Source: Geobacteraceae bacterium
GTDB lineage: Bacteria; Desulfobacterota; Desulfuromonadia; Geobacterales; Pseudopelobacteraceae
Assembly: GCA_025355325.1 (NCBI GenBank)
Contig: JANXZX010000101.1
Location: 20,922 to 84,921 of the forward strand
Length of the DNA stretch: 64,000 nucleotides
Direction of reading: 5' to 3'
The notes beneath the pieces were generated by a model. That model was not told where the DNA came from and searched no databases. It was given only the letters and a program-made list of their open reading frames with translations. This document shows positions 1 through 8,881 of this stretch, piece after piece. The position numbers and the translations under genes are program-made. The number at the start of each line of letters is the position of its first letter. Position 1 is the first letter of the stretch.

Positions 1-173
1 AATAGTTAACAGCAAAACCGGCTCGAAGCTCACGAGCGTGATATCCGGTGTTAATCAACAAACCGTCTCTGCTGTTCAAGCCATCACACAACTGCATTGG
101 TCATACTCCCCGCGCAAAATGAATAAGACGCATCTGACCCATTTTGCATAAGAATGAACGAACCAACACATAT

Positions 174-181
174 TGTATACA
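174..181. promoter_or_regulatory. TGTATACA palindrome, copy 1
   Basis: This perfect 8-bp palindrome recurs at 3433 and 3547, so the three copies bracket the two-component operon. Read leftward it overlaps a possible -10 (TACAAT). A role as a binding site for the neighbouring OmpR-type regulator is inferred from position only. Confidence 0.35.
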
Positions 182-189
182 CATTAAAA

Positions 190-217
190 CTGACAGTTTC
201 TGACAATTCCTGACAAT
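190..217 (-). promoter_or_regulatory. three phased YTGTCAG repeats
   Basis: On the minus strand TTGTCAG, TTGTCAG and CTGTCAG follow each other with an exact 10-bp period, about one helical turn. OmpR/PhoB-type regulators bind tandem 6-7-bp direct repeats of this kind, often in place of a -35 element. A possible -10 follows 13 bp downstream, so a leftward activated promoter is plausible. The target gene would lie outside the window. Confidence 0.4.
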
Positions 218-252
218 TAAAACTAAGGTGAGGTTGGAGGGAGTTCCGTAAG

Positions 253-2685
253 TTAAGCCATCTCACTGCACAGCCGAACTGTGAAAGTAGAGCCACGTTC
301 GGGAACACTGATACAGCTGACGTCGCCGGCATGAAGTTCGGCGACCCGCTTCACAATATGCAGGCCGAGACCGGCTCCGACAACTTTGGGTAATTGCCCG
401 ATGCGCTGAAAGCGTTCGAAAGCTCTGCCAATCTGGTCCGAAGCAATCCCGATCCCTTGATCGGCAACTTCCAGACAGAGCTCCGTCCCGTTGACGCTCC
501 ATCCCCGTACGGTGATATTGCCACCCTCCGGAGAGTATTTTATGGCGTTATCGAGCAGATTATTGAGCAAAACCTTAATCAACATCGGGTCGCAGTTGTA
601 GCAATCAGGAAGGCCATCCAGATCAGATTCGATCAGGTGCAGTCCGGTTTCAGTACGGGTCTGTTCAATTACGTTTATTACGAGTTGGCGGATATCCACA
701 GGGACCATCGTTGGAACCCACCCGGATGTACAAAGACGCTCCTCTGCAAGACATGTGTCAATCAGGTTGCTCAATCGTTTGGTTGACCCAAGAATTCTCT
801 CGGCATGCTTGAGGCAATCTTTGTCCTTGCAGGCGGTCAGCGTCAGCAATTGGGCCGTACCGTCGATAATCGCCAGCGGGGTACGTAATTCATGAGAAAC
901 AAGCCCCATGAACTGCCGCTGTTCCTCATTGAGACGGTGCTCGCTGGCAAGAGCCTTGGCCAGTTCTTTCTGAGCATGGACACGCTCGGTTATGTCGAAA
1001 TAACTGGCACGAACAAGATCACAGTGCGGCGAAGGAAGCCGAACCAGGCGAACTTCACATAATTTATCCTGGCCTTTGTTGCCCCTGATGGCCCGTTCTA
1101 TGGTGAAGACCTCTCCCGCCAGGACCTTCGCAACATTAGCAACAAAGCTTGCTTCAGGCGGACATCCGTCAGGTTGTTTGGATAGATAAAAGTCTAAAGG
1201 ACTTGACCTGAGCAGAACTTTGCGGCTACAGCCAAACAATTTTTCCGCATTGGTATTGGCATTGACTATACGGTTCTTTTTAATATCAACAACAATGATT
1301 GCTTCCGGGGCAAGATCAACCAGCAGACGATTCAGATTAGCCAGAATATCGTCTTTCTGCCGAAGTTCCTCCACAGCCCGGTTAACACGGGATTCGAGGT
1401 TTTCATTGAGTTCATTCAGCAGCCGGGTCTTTTCATCCAAAGCCAGCTCGGCCTGTTTTCGAGCATCGACATTTTCTACAATCCATATCGTCCCGGCGGA
1501 AAGATTATCAGGATCAATGGCTTTACCGTAATACTTTGCCCAGAATGTAGTACCGTCCTTGCGACTGAGCTTAAGTTCAGAAACGTACAACAGGCCTTTA
1601 GAAACAGTTCCGTATGTATCTCTGCCAGACAGTTCAAATGCTTCATCGGAAGGGTATACCAGGCGAACACTTTGTCCCATCAGCTCATCATTGGAAAACC
1701 CGAACATCTCCTCAAATCGGGTGTTAGCCCAGACAAAATTTCTGTCCTTCGTCAGTGTAATTCCCACACACGCGTTGTCAAGGATTACTCCCCGTTCCTG
1801 GCTAAGTTCATTCAACTGCTTTTCGGCATGAATGCGTTCGGTGATATCCCGCACCACACACACATGGCTGGTTATATTTCCATTGTCGTCGCGAATCGGT
1901 GTAACGCAATGTTCGGATTCAAAAGGCGTCCCATCCTTGCGCATCATTCGATAGGTCGTTTCGTAGTAGCCCTTTTCTTCATAGGCCTGTGCCATCTCGC
2001 TGCCAAAGCGCAGATACATGTGTTCATCCAGATGAAGACGCGAAGTAAGCTGACCGACGATTTCGTCTCGGGTGTAACCGAACATTTTTTCCACGGCACT
2101 GTTGACGTCTTGAATGATTCTGGTGCCGGTCTGAACGATAAACACCGCCTCGTTGAGGCTGGCAAACGTCTGTTGCAGGAGCAGGGCGGACTCCCGGGCA
2201 GCCTTTTCCGCATGTTCCCGCTCCAGCACGGCATCTCTGCTTGCTGCCAGTGCCAGACAAAACTTCTCCGCGTTTTCCCGTTGCACCCGTTTCAACAGTT
2301 CACGTCGGGTAATGTCGGTGCAGGTTACAATCATGTAATTCAGTGCAGGACGGGCAACAAGGATTACCTCTTTAACAGAACCATCCTTAGCGTTGATGCT
2401 CAATTGCAGGGAACTTTGAGTGGGATTATCGGCTTGAGAAGCTATTTGTTTTCCATACCAGCCGAAAATGACTTCAGGAGGGGTAGAAACGCTACAAACC
2501 AGAAGGAGCCATTGTTCGATTCCGGATATATCGTCCGCGGTATATCCGAACAGATCGACAAAGGAACCGTTAACTGACAGGCACCGTCCGGCACTGTCAA
2601 AGCAGCCCGCACCAACAGGCATGGCTTCGAGCAGGATACGCACGTCCTCACAATCGAGTGTTTTAGGTACGGTCGGCTTTTTCAC
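253..2685 (-). CDS. multi-PAS sensor histidine kinase
   Basis: Soluble-looking sensor kinase of 810 residues. Four PAS-like modules come first (roughly 12-130, 170-290, 295-415 and 470-590), with coiled-coil linkers such as the stretch before residue 470. A HisKA domain follows with the phospho-acceptor His near 598 in SHELRTPL, then an HATPase_c domain with N box NLLDNAIKYS and G boxes DQGIGI and GAGLGL. There is no signal peptide or membrane span, so the signal is probably cytoplasmic (redox, light or ligand through PAS). It starts at a GTG overlapping the response-regulator stop (GTGA), so the two are translationally coupled. The ligand is unknown. Confidence 0.9.
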   Translation of the reverse strand: MKKPTVPKTLDCEDVRILLEAMPVGAGCFDSAGRCLSVNGSFVDLFGYTADDISGIEQWLLLVCSVSTPPEVIFGWYGKQIASQADNPTQSSLQLSINAKDGSVKEVILVARPALNYMIVTCTDITRRELLKRVQRENAEKFCLALAASRDAVLEREHAEKAARESALLLQQTFASLNEAVFIVQTGTRIIQDVNSAVEKMFGYTRDEIVGQLTSRLHLDEHMYLRFGSEMAQAYEEKGYYETTYRMMRKDGTPFESEHCVTPIRDDNGNITSHVCVVRDITERIHAEKQLNELSQERGVILDNACVGITLTKDRNFVWANTRFEEMFGFSNDELMGQSVRLVYPSDEAFELSGRDTYGTVSKGLLYVSELKLSRKDGTTFWAKYYGKAIDPDNLSAGTIWIVENVDARKQAELALDEKTRLLNELNENLESRVNRAVEELRQKDDILANLNRLLVDLAPEAIIVVDIKKNRIVNANTNAEKLFGCSRKVLLRSSPLDFYLSKQPDGCPPEASFVANVAKVLAGEVFTIERAIRGNKGQDKLCEVRLVRLPSPHCDLVRASYFDITERVHAQKELAKALASEHRLNEEQRQFMGLVSHELRTPLAIIDGTAQLLTLTACKDKDCLKHAERILGSTKRLSNLIDTCLAEERLCTSGWVPTMVPVDIRQLVINVIEQTRTETGLHLIESDLDGLPDCYNCDPMLIKVLLNNLLDNAIKYSPEGGNITVRGWSVNGTELCLEVADQGIGIASDQIGRAFERFQRIGQLPKVVGAGLGLHIVKRVAELHAGDVSCISVPERGSTFTVRLCSEMA

Positions 2686-3413
2686 ATCGATAACCGACCG
2701 GGTGTCGTCGGTTCAGCCACAGCAAGAAAGGCGTATCCGAGGTTGTGCCTGGCATGTACCGGGAGTTTTCCAGCTTCGGCGGAGCGTACTTTGCCTCTCA
2801 GGCGGCTGACCAAAGCTTCAAGACGCTTGTCGGCATAGATGTCGTTCGGTTGGTGGAGCATCCTGAAAATTTCTTCGCGAGACACCGTAGTACCGGGGGA
2901 TTCCAGCAGCTTTTGCATCAAGATACATTCCTGGGCAGTCAAAGGAATTTCCACCCCTAGAGGAGTGATCAACGTTGAGGTTATTGCCGAGAGACGCCAG
3001 CTGGCCTGAGTCTTCTTCCCCAACCTCCCGGCCAGGTTGATCATGGCTACATTCAGCTCCTGGATATGAACCGGCTTGACAAAATACAGGTCGGCGCCTG
3101 TTTCCCGACCGAGCACTCGCTGATCAATCTGACCTCGGGCCGTAACCATTACGATACCGCAATCGCAGCTATTTCGGAGGCGTTTTGCGATTGCGATGCC
3201 ATCTTCTCCCGGCAGCCCGAGATCGAGAACAACAATATCAGTCGGCGATTCTGCCATGACTTTGTCCAGAGCTGCTCCGTCGCAAACACCCAGAGCGTGG
3301 TGACCGAAATGGCGTAAGCCGGTCACGAGGATATCGAGCAGTTCATGGTCGTCTTCAACGACAATGACGCGTAATTGCGCGGAATATGGATGATCGGTGG
3401 TGGAGCCGTTCAC
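2682..3413 (-). CDS. OmpR-family response regulator
   Basis: Response regulator of 243 residues: a receiver domain (about 14-125) with acidic pocket E20/D21/D22, phospho-acceptor D64 in VVLDLGLPG, T91 and K113, followed by a winged-helix DNA-binding domain (about 140-235, ending RHNLGYAF). It starts at GTG with an AGGAGG ribosome site nine bases upstream and is the first gene of the pair with the PAS kinase. A TGTATACA palindrome lies between its start and any upstream promoter, which suggests autoregulation. Regulon unknown. Confidence 0.9.
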   Translation of the reverse strand: MNGSTTDHPYSAQLRVIVVEDDHELLDILVTGLRHFGHHALGVCDGAALDKVMAESPTDIVVLDLGLPGEDGIAIAKRLRNSCDCGIVMVTARGQIDQRVLGRETGADLYFVKPVHIQELNVAMINLAGRLGKKTQASWRLSAITSTLITPLGVEIPLTAQECILMQKLLESPGTTVSREEIFRMLHQPNDIYADKRLEALVSRLRGKVRSAEAGKLPVHARHNLGYAFLAVAEPTTPGRLSM

Positions 3414-3432
3414 CAGCTTGAGCCTCCTGTTT

Positions 3433-3440
3433 TGTATACA
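3433..3440. promoter_or_regulatory. TGTATACA palindrome, copy 2
   Basis: Second copy, about 20 bp upstream of the response-regulator start codon, where a bound regulator would block or control its own transcript. Function inferred from recurrence and position. Confidence 0.35.
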
Positions 3441-3546
3441 GTAACATTATCATATTAATTAAACGCAAAATCAAAGTATTTATCTCAGGCAATTTTTATG
3501 TCGTGAGAGATAATAACAGAGGGAGAATGGTGTCAAAAACGACTTT

Positions 3547-3554
3547 TGTATACA
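3547..3554. promoter_or_regulatory. TGTATACA palindrome, copy 3
   Basis: Third copy, ending 10 bp upstream of a clear -35 (TTGACA) for the PilZ gene. This is a typical activator position, so the PilZ/EAL operon may be under the adjacent response regulator. Confidence 0.35.
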
Positions 3555-3563
3555 ATAGAACTC

Positions 3564-3592
3564 TTGACATTATACCTATTTACCTATTTAAT
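3564..3592 (+). promoter_or_regulatory. sigma70-type promoter of the PilZ gene
   Basis: TTGACA and TTTAAT separated by 17 bp. It lies downstream of the ORF-track start at 3503, so that start cannot be used from this promoter and a start near 3641 is favoured. Confidence 0.6.
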
Positions 3593-3640
3593 ATTCGAAT
3601 ATTTATATATTTACGCCCACCAACAGGACTTGCCACTCAT

Positions 3641-4366
3641 ATGCACCTGATGAAAAAAGATATTTACAATCTGGTAACCGTAACTGACGGCAAGACAGAC
3701 TCTGCTGCCATCATCAAGGTGCTTTCCGATATGAAGGCCGGTCGTCTGAAATGCGACCTTAAACTTCTCAATTATTATGAGGAAGTACCGGTATGCTATA
3801 GCTCCAAAATAACCGACGTGGATGCTGACAGCATCGAAATGGCTGTTCATGAGCATCAGGCCTTGATCATAAAACATGACAACAGCACTCTGATAAAAAG
3901 CACACATTTTCACAATGAACTTGGGGTGCATTGTTATGCTGCCTACGTAAGTGTAAACAAGAAAACCGCCATCCTGCATAACTTCGCCTATGCGCATATT
4001 CGGGCAGAGCGAAGGGAGGCCGTTCGGGTAAAGATTCATGGAACGATGCCCGTAACATTCTGCTACGATAACGTTGCCATCAACGGGACCATGATTGATC
4101 TGTCGGGAAACGGCGTCTCATTCCATTCCGCACTTGTCCCGGCGACAGACAATGATCAACCGGGATTTTTGCAATTCACCCTCAACGGGACGCCGGTAGA
4201 GGTACCCGGATCATTTGTCAGGACAATAAACCAAAATGATGGTCAGAATATTTGTATGCTTCAGATGAGACCGGACCGGAAGAGCGACACCCTGATCGGT
4301 CAGTTTATTTACCAGCGGCAGGTTGAAATCATAATGCAGCTTAAAGAAGGTCACGTCTTAGAATAG
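3641..4366 (+). CDS. PilZ-domain c-di-GMP-binding protein
   Basis: About 241 residues from the ATG at 3641, or 3650; the longer ORF begins upstream of the promoter. The C-terminal half has the two PilZ signatures that bind cyclic di-GMP: an RREAVRV arginine cluster and DLSGNGVSF. The N-terminal half resembles the YcgR-type partner domain that usually precedes PilZ. No signal peptide or membrane span. It probably alters motility, adhesion or another effector when c-di-GMP rises. The EAL/HDOD gene follows 30 bp downstream and is probably co-transcribed. Confidence 0.8.
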   Translation: MHLMKKDIYNLVTVTDGKTDSAAIIKVLSDMKAGRLKCDLKLLNYYEEVPVCYSSKITDVDADSIEMAVHEHQALIIKHDNSTLIKSTHFHNELGVHCYAAYVSVNKKTAILHNFAYAHIRAERREAVRVKIHGTMPVTFCYDNVAINGTMIDLSGNGVSFHSALVPATDNDQPGFLQFTLNGTPVEVPGSFVRTINQNDGQNICMLQMRPDRKSDTLIGQFIYQRQVEIIMQLKEGHVLE

Positions 4367-4396
4367 ACCGGGGCATACGGAAAACAGGGTTTAATC

Positions 4397-5620
4397 ATGA
4401 GCGAGAACTGTATCATAGGCCGACAGCCGATCCTGGACAGAAATGAACACCTGTATGGCTATGAGCTGCTCTTTCGCGCAACCGATGTTAATGAGTCCGG
4501 AGTTCTGGATGCCGGCCGTGCCACCGCCAACGTCATAATAAATACCCTCGCGCAGTTTGGTATCGTAGATCTCCTTGGCGGGCGCAAGGGTTTCATAAAT
4601 GTTGATATAGACATGCTGATGGGCGATGCCCTGGAATTGCTTCCCCAGGAACATATTGTCATAGAGCTGCTTGAATCCATTGAACCTTCGCCGGCAATGC
4701 TTGGGCGCTGCCTGGCACTCAAAGAAGCCGGATTTATTCTGGCTCTGGATGACCACCTGTACCATCCTGACTTTGCCGACTTATATGCCGTCGTAGATAT
4801 TGTCAAGATCGATCTTCTTCAGTCCCCGATTGAATCACTTCCTGATCTCATAGAGCCCCTGCGACGGTACCCGTGCAAACTCCTGGCCGAAAAAGTTGAA
4901 AGCATCGAGCATTTTGAGAAATGTCATGCCCTCGGTTTTGACTATTTTCAGGGTTATTATTTTGCCCGACCGGACATCCTTAAGAAGAAAAAAATGGATG
5001 AGGATGCGGCCATACTTCTCAAACTCATGCGCCTTTTGGCAGATGAGGCCCGCATTGAGGCAATTGAGCTGGCCTTCCGCGAAAGTCCGTCACTTACGTA
5101 TAAGTTATTAATGCTGGTCAACTCCGTGGCTTACGGAAATCGTCACAAAATCCTGGGAGTGCGTCACGCCATTGCAATGACCGGACGCCAGCAGATCAAA
5201 CGCTGGATACAGTTGGCATTTTTTGCCGCTGATGGGGACGATTCTTTTGATCACCCCCTGGTTGACATGGCTGCCAGCAGGGCCGGGCTTATGGAGCAGA
5301 TAGCCTTTGTTCATCCATATCTCCAGCATGATGCCGATTCGTCAGAAAAGGCCTTTATGACAGGGATTCTCTCTCTGGTAGGAAGCATGTACAACATTTC
5401 CGTTGAAGATATCGTCTCAAACCTTAACCTCAATGAGGAGATTGCCGCCGCCCTGCTTGACCGTACCGGTCATTACGGTTGTCTCTTGCGAGTATCGGAA
5501 TTTCTTGAGAATTTTGATATGTGGTCAGCTTCGGAGGAACTCGTTTCCATGGGTATCAACCCGAATACCCTGCCTGAAATCCAGCTGCGGGCGTTTAACT
5601 GGCGCAAATCCTCAAATTAA
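4397..5620 (+). CDS. EAL-HDOD (YuxH-type) signalling protein
   Basis: Protein of 407 residues with an N-terminal EAL-like domain (about 1-190; YELLFR replaces the EAL motif, LALDDH present) and a C-terminal HDOD domain (about 195-390). In this family the EAL part usually lacks full phosphodiesterase activity and acts as a c-di-GMP sensor or scaffold. It follows a PilZ gene, so both probably respond to the same second messenger. It ends directly against the convergent deacetylase gene with no gap. Confidence 0.85.
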   Translation: MSENCIIGRQPILDRNEHLYGYELLFRATDVNESGVLDAGRATANVIINTLAQFGIVDLLGGRKGFINVDIDMLMGDALELLPQEHIVIELLESIEPSPAMLGRCLALKEAGFILALDDHLYHPDFADLYAVVDIVKIDLLQSPIESLPDLIEPLRRYPCKLLAEKVESIEHFEKCHALGFDYFQGYYFARPDILKKKKMDEDAAILLKLMRLLADEARIEAIELAFRESPSLTYKLLMLVNSVAYGNRHKILGVRHAIAMTGRQQIKRWIQLAFFAADGDDSFDHPLVDMAASRAGLMEQIAFVHPYLQHDADSSEKAFMTGILSLVGSMYNISVEDIVSNLNLNEEIAAALLDRTGHYGCLLRVSEFLENFDMWSASEELVSMGINPNTLPEIQLRAFNWRKSSN

Positions 5621-6415
5621 TTATTTCAGCGGATACTCCGACATTCTGACAAACCGGAAACCGCGCTTCTGCAATTCCGGTATCGCTGCGATGACTCCCG
5701 CCCCAGTCCCGGCTTCGGGGTGATTCATATGCAGCAGGGCAACATCGCCCGGCACTGCCTTGAGGAGTGCCGCCTTAACCTGGGCAGCGCTCCACGTCGC
5801 CCCGGCATCCCCCAACAGTGAATAGCCCGCAACTTCATGTCCAAGCTCCTGCGAAATCTGCACGGCAATTTCATCATAATATGCCGTTCCCGAGCGATAC
5901 AGCTTTGGTCGCACCCCGCTTACTGCCTCAATCTTGCGGGCGTTCAGCTCGATTTCCTCTACCACTTCAGCAATGTTTTTCGTCCCGGCTATTCCGTATA
6001 TTGATCGCCCGGTGATCGAAGCGGGCTTGTGCCGAATCCCGTGGTTGGCGATTTCAAAAATCGGATTATCGGCCAGCTGCCGGAACAGCTCGGGATTTGC
6101 ATCAATCCAGCGACCGTTTATAAACAGCGTTGCCGGAATTTTCTGAGCGATTAAAAACTCCATCAACCGTGAATCAACACCACTACCTTTGTCACTGCCG
6201 CACGCATCAAAGGTCAGGGCAACAACCTTCTCTTTGGTAGCAAGACGGGTCCGGACACCAGTCACCCGTTCGCCCCACTGGGACGGCGCCACACCGGCAA
6301 ATCTTGCGGTAACCTGCTGTTTCAGGGTTTCCAGTGATGGCGGTGATGAACCGGCATCACTGGAAGTAACTCCGGTGATTATTATAACGAAAAGCGCGAC
6401 GATGACTCTGGTCAT
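5621..6415 (-). CDS. secreted polysaccharide deacetylase (NodB fold)
   Basis: About 264 residues with an N-terminal signal peptide or anchor (VIVALFVIIITGV). The NodB-like core has TFDAC (motif 1), NHGIRH (metal-binding His pair), YRSG (motif 3) and LLHMNH near the end. The family removes N- or O-acetyl groups from polysaccharides or peptidoglycan outside the cytoplasm. Motif 1 has Ala where TFDD is usual, so activity should not be assumed. The start at the second ATG is preferred because AAGGA lies eight bases upstream; 6424 is the alternative. Confidence 0.8.
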   Translation of the reverse strand: MTRVIVALFVIIITGVTSSDAGSSPPSLETLKQQVTARFAGVAPSQWGERVTGVRTRLATKEKVVALTFDACGSDKGSGVDSRLMEFLIAQKIPATLFINGRWIDANPELFRQLADNPIFEIANHGIRHKPASITGRSIYGIAGTKNIAEVVEEIELNARKIEAVSGVRPKLYRSGTAYYDEIAVQISQELGHEVAGYSLLGDAGATWSAAQVKAALLKAVPGDVALLHMNHPEAGTGAGVIAAIPELQKRGFRFVRMSEYPLK

Positions 6416-6475
6416 TTCATCCATCCTTATGATCAGCTGTTTTTCTCATTCTTCTTCAGATTGTGTGTGGATGCA

Positions 6476-6599
6476 ACCACAAAACATTCCCGCTTGACAT
6501 GAAAAAATATAGCGGTAGTCTGTGGGGACTCTGCCATCGCGCAGCAATACGCAACAAATTCTGCTTATCAGGAGCACCACCGTGGCGCGACGACTGCCA
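6476..6599 (+). repeat. 124-bp direct repeat, copy A (promoter/leader)
   Basis: Matches 14394-14517 at 120 of 124 positions. It carries TTGACA (6494-6499), a weak -10 (TAGTCT), a CAGGAGC ribosome site and a GTG followed by the same first codons as the radical SAM gene at 14500. After CGACGACTGCCA the copies diverge. Here the GTG opens only a 19-codon frame ending at 6641, overlapping the kinase start at 6622, so it acts as a leader ORF. Three of the four differences are adjacent (6526-6528). Confidence 0.85.
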
Positions 6600-6621
6600 G
6601 CAGTGCACAAAAGAAGGAATT

Positions 6622-8052
6622 ATGAAAACAAATCCAAATGATTTAGAAACTCACAAGACAATAGAGCTTAACCTTACCACATATGAAAAACTACTTCTGT
6701 TTTCTCCGTTACGGCTGATTATTGCATTGGCGTTGTGTGCATTTGTCGCTGAATATTCAGTGCATCTTCTATTTACCCGTATGTCCGGATTATCCCCGGA
6801 AGCGGAGACACTACTGGATTCCAGCCTGTTATCAAGTGTCCTTTGTCTTTTCTTTATATTTTTGCTGTACCGACCGCTCAAGCACCTTATCGACCGGTAT
6901 CAGATCAATGAGAATCTGCTACAGTACCACAAGGAGAATCTCGAACGGGAGGTCAAGACCCGTACAGCAGAACTGGATTCAGCGTTTCAGAAGTTACGCA
7001 AGGAAATTTCTGAAAAAGACCGGTTGAAGGTGGATCATCAGACCTTATTCTGCACTCTGCATAACACACTGACAAGCATGAATGAAGCATTAGTTTCTCT
7101 GGACCGGCAATGGCGCTATACATATGTCAACGGTGCGGCAGAGCGCATTCTCGGGAAGGGTGCCGATGAGTTGCTGGGCAAAATCTGTTGGGAAATATTC
7201 CCTGAATCAACGAAAACCGCCGCTTTCACGGAGATACGCCGATGTATGGAGGAAAACCGTAGCGTCTCTTTTGAAAATTATGTTCCTGAGCCACGCAATA
7301 GCTGGTATGAGAATCGCTGTTACCCATCTCCGGATGGAGTTACCGTTTTCTTTACTGATATTACGGAGAGAAAATGTACAGAAGAAAAATATCGGGAACT
7401 GAGTGACTATTTTGAAACGACACGGGAGCAGGAGCGACTCGCATTATCACGGGAAATCCACGACGAGATCGGCCAATCTCTCACTGCGCTGAAGCTTGAT
7501 ATTTCCTGGATCGAGCATAAATTTCTACCCGTTAGCAGCGACTTGACCGGGCGCATGAATGCTATGCGCTCCACCCTTGACACTCTCATTGCAAAGACCC
7601 AGAATATTTCATCAGAACTTCGTCCACCGCTTCTCGACAGCCTGGGACTGTCGGCAGCAATAGATTGGCAAGCTCGTGAATTCAGGCGACGTTGCAGCGT
7701 TGAATGCCACCTGATGCTGAACGAGAGTGTTATTATGCCTGATAAAAATTCAGGTACGGTGATAATGCGGATATTACAGGAGGCTCTGACAAACATCGCA
7801 AGACATTCAGGTGCTTCGGAAGTAAGTATATCTCTTTGCAGAGGGAATTCTGATGACATCGTGCTTGAAATTTCCGATAACGGTTGTGGCATCACCCGTG
7901 AAAGGATAGATTCACCGTTGTCCTTTGGACTGATGAGCATGCACGAGCGTGCCCGCCTTTGCCACGGGACTCTGAGCATCAGGGGGATTCAGGGTGAGGG
8001 CACAACCATTCGCCTGGAAATTCCACATAGAGTTAAGGAGGAGACCCATTGA
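6622..8052 (+). CDS. membrane PAS histidine kinase, NarX/DegS type
   Basis: 477 residues from the ATG preceded by AAGAAGGAATT; the longer ORF reads through the duplicated leader and is unlikely. Two membrane spans (LIIALALCAFVAEYSVHLLF and LLSSVLCLFFIFLLY) enclose a short loop. A coiled coil, a PAS domain (about 145-255), a HisKA_3 domain with His in REIHDEIGQSLTALK and an HATPase_c domain with DNGCGI follow. It pairs with the overlapping NarL-type regulator. Transcription probably comes from the duplicated promoter just upstream. Confidence 0.88.
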   Translation: MKTNPNDLETHKTIELNLTTYEKLLLFSPLRLIIALALCAFVAEYSVHLLFTRMSGLSPEAETLLDSSLLSSVLCLFFIFLLYRPLKHLIDRYQINENLLQYHKENLEREVKTRTAELDSAFQKLRKEISEKDRLKVDHQTLFCTLHNTLTSMNEALVSLDRQWRYTYVNGAAERILGKGADELLGKICWEIFPESTKTAAFTEIRRCMEENRSVSFENYVPEPRNSWYENRCYPSPDGVTVFFTDITERKCTEEKYRELSDYFETTREQERLALSREIHDEIGQSLTALKLDISWIEHKFLPVSSDLTGRMNAMRSTLDTLIAKTQNISSELRPPLLDSLGLSAAIDWQAREFRRRCSVECHLMLNESVIMPDKNSGTVIMRILQEALTNIARHSGASEVSISLCRGNSDDIVLEISDNGCGITRERIDSPLSFGLMSMHERARLCHGTLSIRGIQGEGTTIRLEIPHRVKEETH

Positions 8053-8687
8053 AAAAAATATTAGTGGTAGATGACCACACAATTGTCAGGGAGGGGATCA
8101 TACGACTCCTCCGGGAGTTGCTGGAGCCATCGTTTGATTTTGACGAGGCATCAAATGGCCAGCAGGCCATTGACATGGTATCAAAAGGAGATTACAGCCT
8201 GGTACTGTTGGACATATCCCTGCCCGGTCGGGACGGTCTGGATGTTCTTAGGCAATTGCGCCAGATACACCCGAAAATCCCGGTTATTATGCTGAGCATG
8301 CATCCGGATGAACAATATGCGGTTCGAGCCTTTCAGGCCGGTGCTTCAGGTTACGTGACCAAAGGGAGCGCATCTGACGATCTGCAGGGCGCCATCGAAA
8401 AGGTACTTCACGGAGGACGGTACGTAAGTGCACTCCAGGCAGAACTTCTTGCCGAAGCTGTCGGAGAAGATCACGGAAATGCCTCACTACACAAACTCTT
8501 GTCAGATAGAGAACATCAATTTGTCTGTATGATGACATCAGGAATGACCATGACTGAAATTGCCGGTGCGCTCTCTTTAAGCACCAAAACAATCAGCACC
8601 TATCGTACCAGAGTCCTGGAAAAGCTTCATCTCAGAACCAACGCTGACATCATTAGTTACTGGATCACCCACAACCTCTCAAAGTAG
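8049..8687 (+). CDS. NarL/FixJ-family response regulator
   Basis: 212 residues: a receiver domain with D8/D9, a phospho-acceptor Asp in LLDISLPG and Lys in YVTKGS, followed by a LuxR-type helix-turn-helix (TEIAGALSLSTKTISTYR). It starts at a TTG overlapping the kinase stop (TTGA), with AAGGAGGAGA upstream, so it is coupled to the kinase. It is the last gene of the pair. The nearest downstream genes form the radical SAM/mannosyltransferase cluster, a plausible but untested target. Confidence 0.9.
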   Translation: MKKILVVDDHTIVREGIIRLLRELLEPSFDFDEASNGQQAIDMVSKGDYSLVLLDISLPGRDGLDVLRQLRQIHPKIPVIMLSMHPDEQYAVRAFQAGASGYVTKGSASDDLQGAIEKVLHGGRYVSALQAELLAEAVGEDHGNASLHKLLSDREHQFVCMMTSGMTMTEIAGALSLSTKTISTYRTRVLEKLHLRTNADIISYWITHNLSK

Positions 8688-8881
8688 CGTTATCCTACGC
8701 TCCACCTCACTTTATCCTACACAATAATTCAGCCTTCTCCTGATTCACAATATCACCTTATTTCAGTACTCTGTATCAACAGGAATGCCTCAAATCACCT
8801 GACGTAACGTTCCGGTTGTTGGAAGAGTATACCCCTAGGCCAGGACATATTCTAACTCAAAAAGGGTGGTCCATCCAGATC

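Larger units (their letters stand above)
1..252. other. intergenic, leftward regulatory region
   Basis: I see no convincing gene here; the short ORFs overlap the 3' end of the kinase gene. The stretch holds a TGTATACA palindrome and three 10-bp-spaced repeats, annotated separately, which look like control elements for a gene transcribed leftward out of the window. Confidence 0.5.

Noticed and set aside
84-332. 82-codon minus-strand ORF at the left edge
   Set aside because: Overlaps the kinase 3' end in another frame, no ribosome site, no recognisable domain.
1672-2577. 301-codon plus-strand ORF inside the kinase
   Set aside because: Antisense shadow of the multi-PAS kinase; composition and frame explained by the real gene.
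6476-6599. Riboswitch (GEMM/cGAMP type) in the duplicated leader
   Set aside because: The expected GEMM core motifs are not present; only a simple hairpin and ribosome-site pairing were found.
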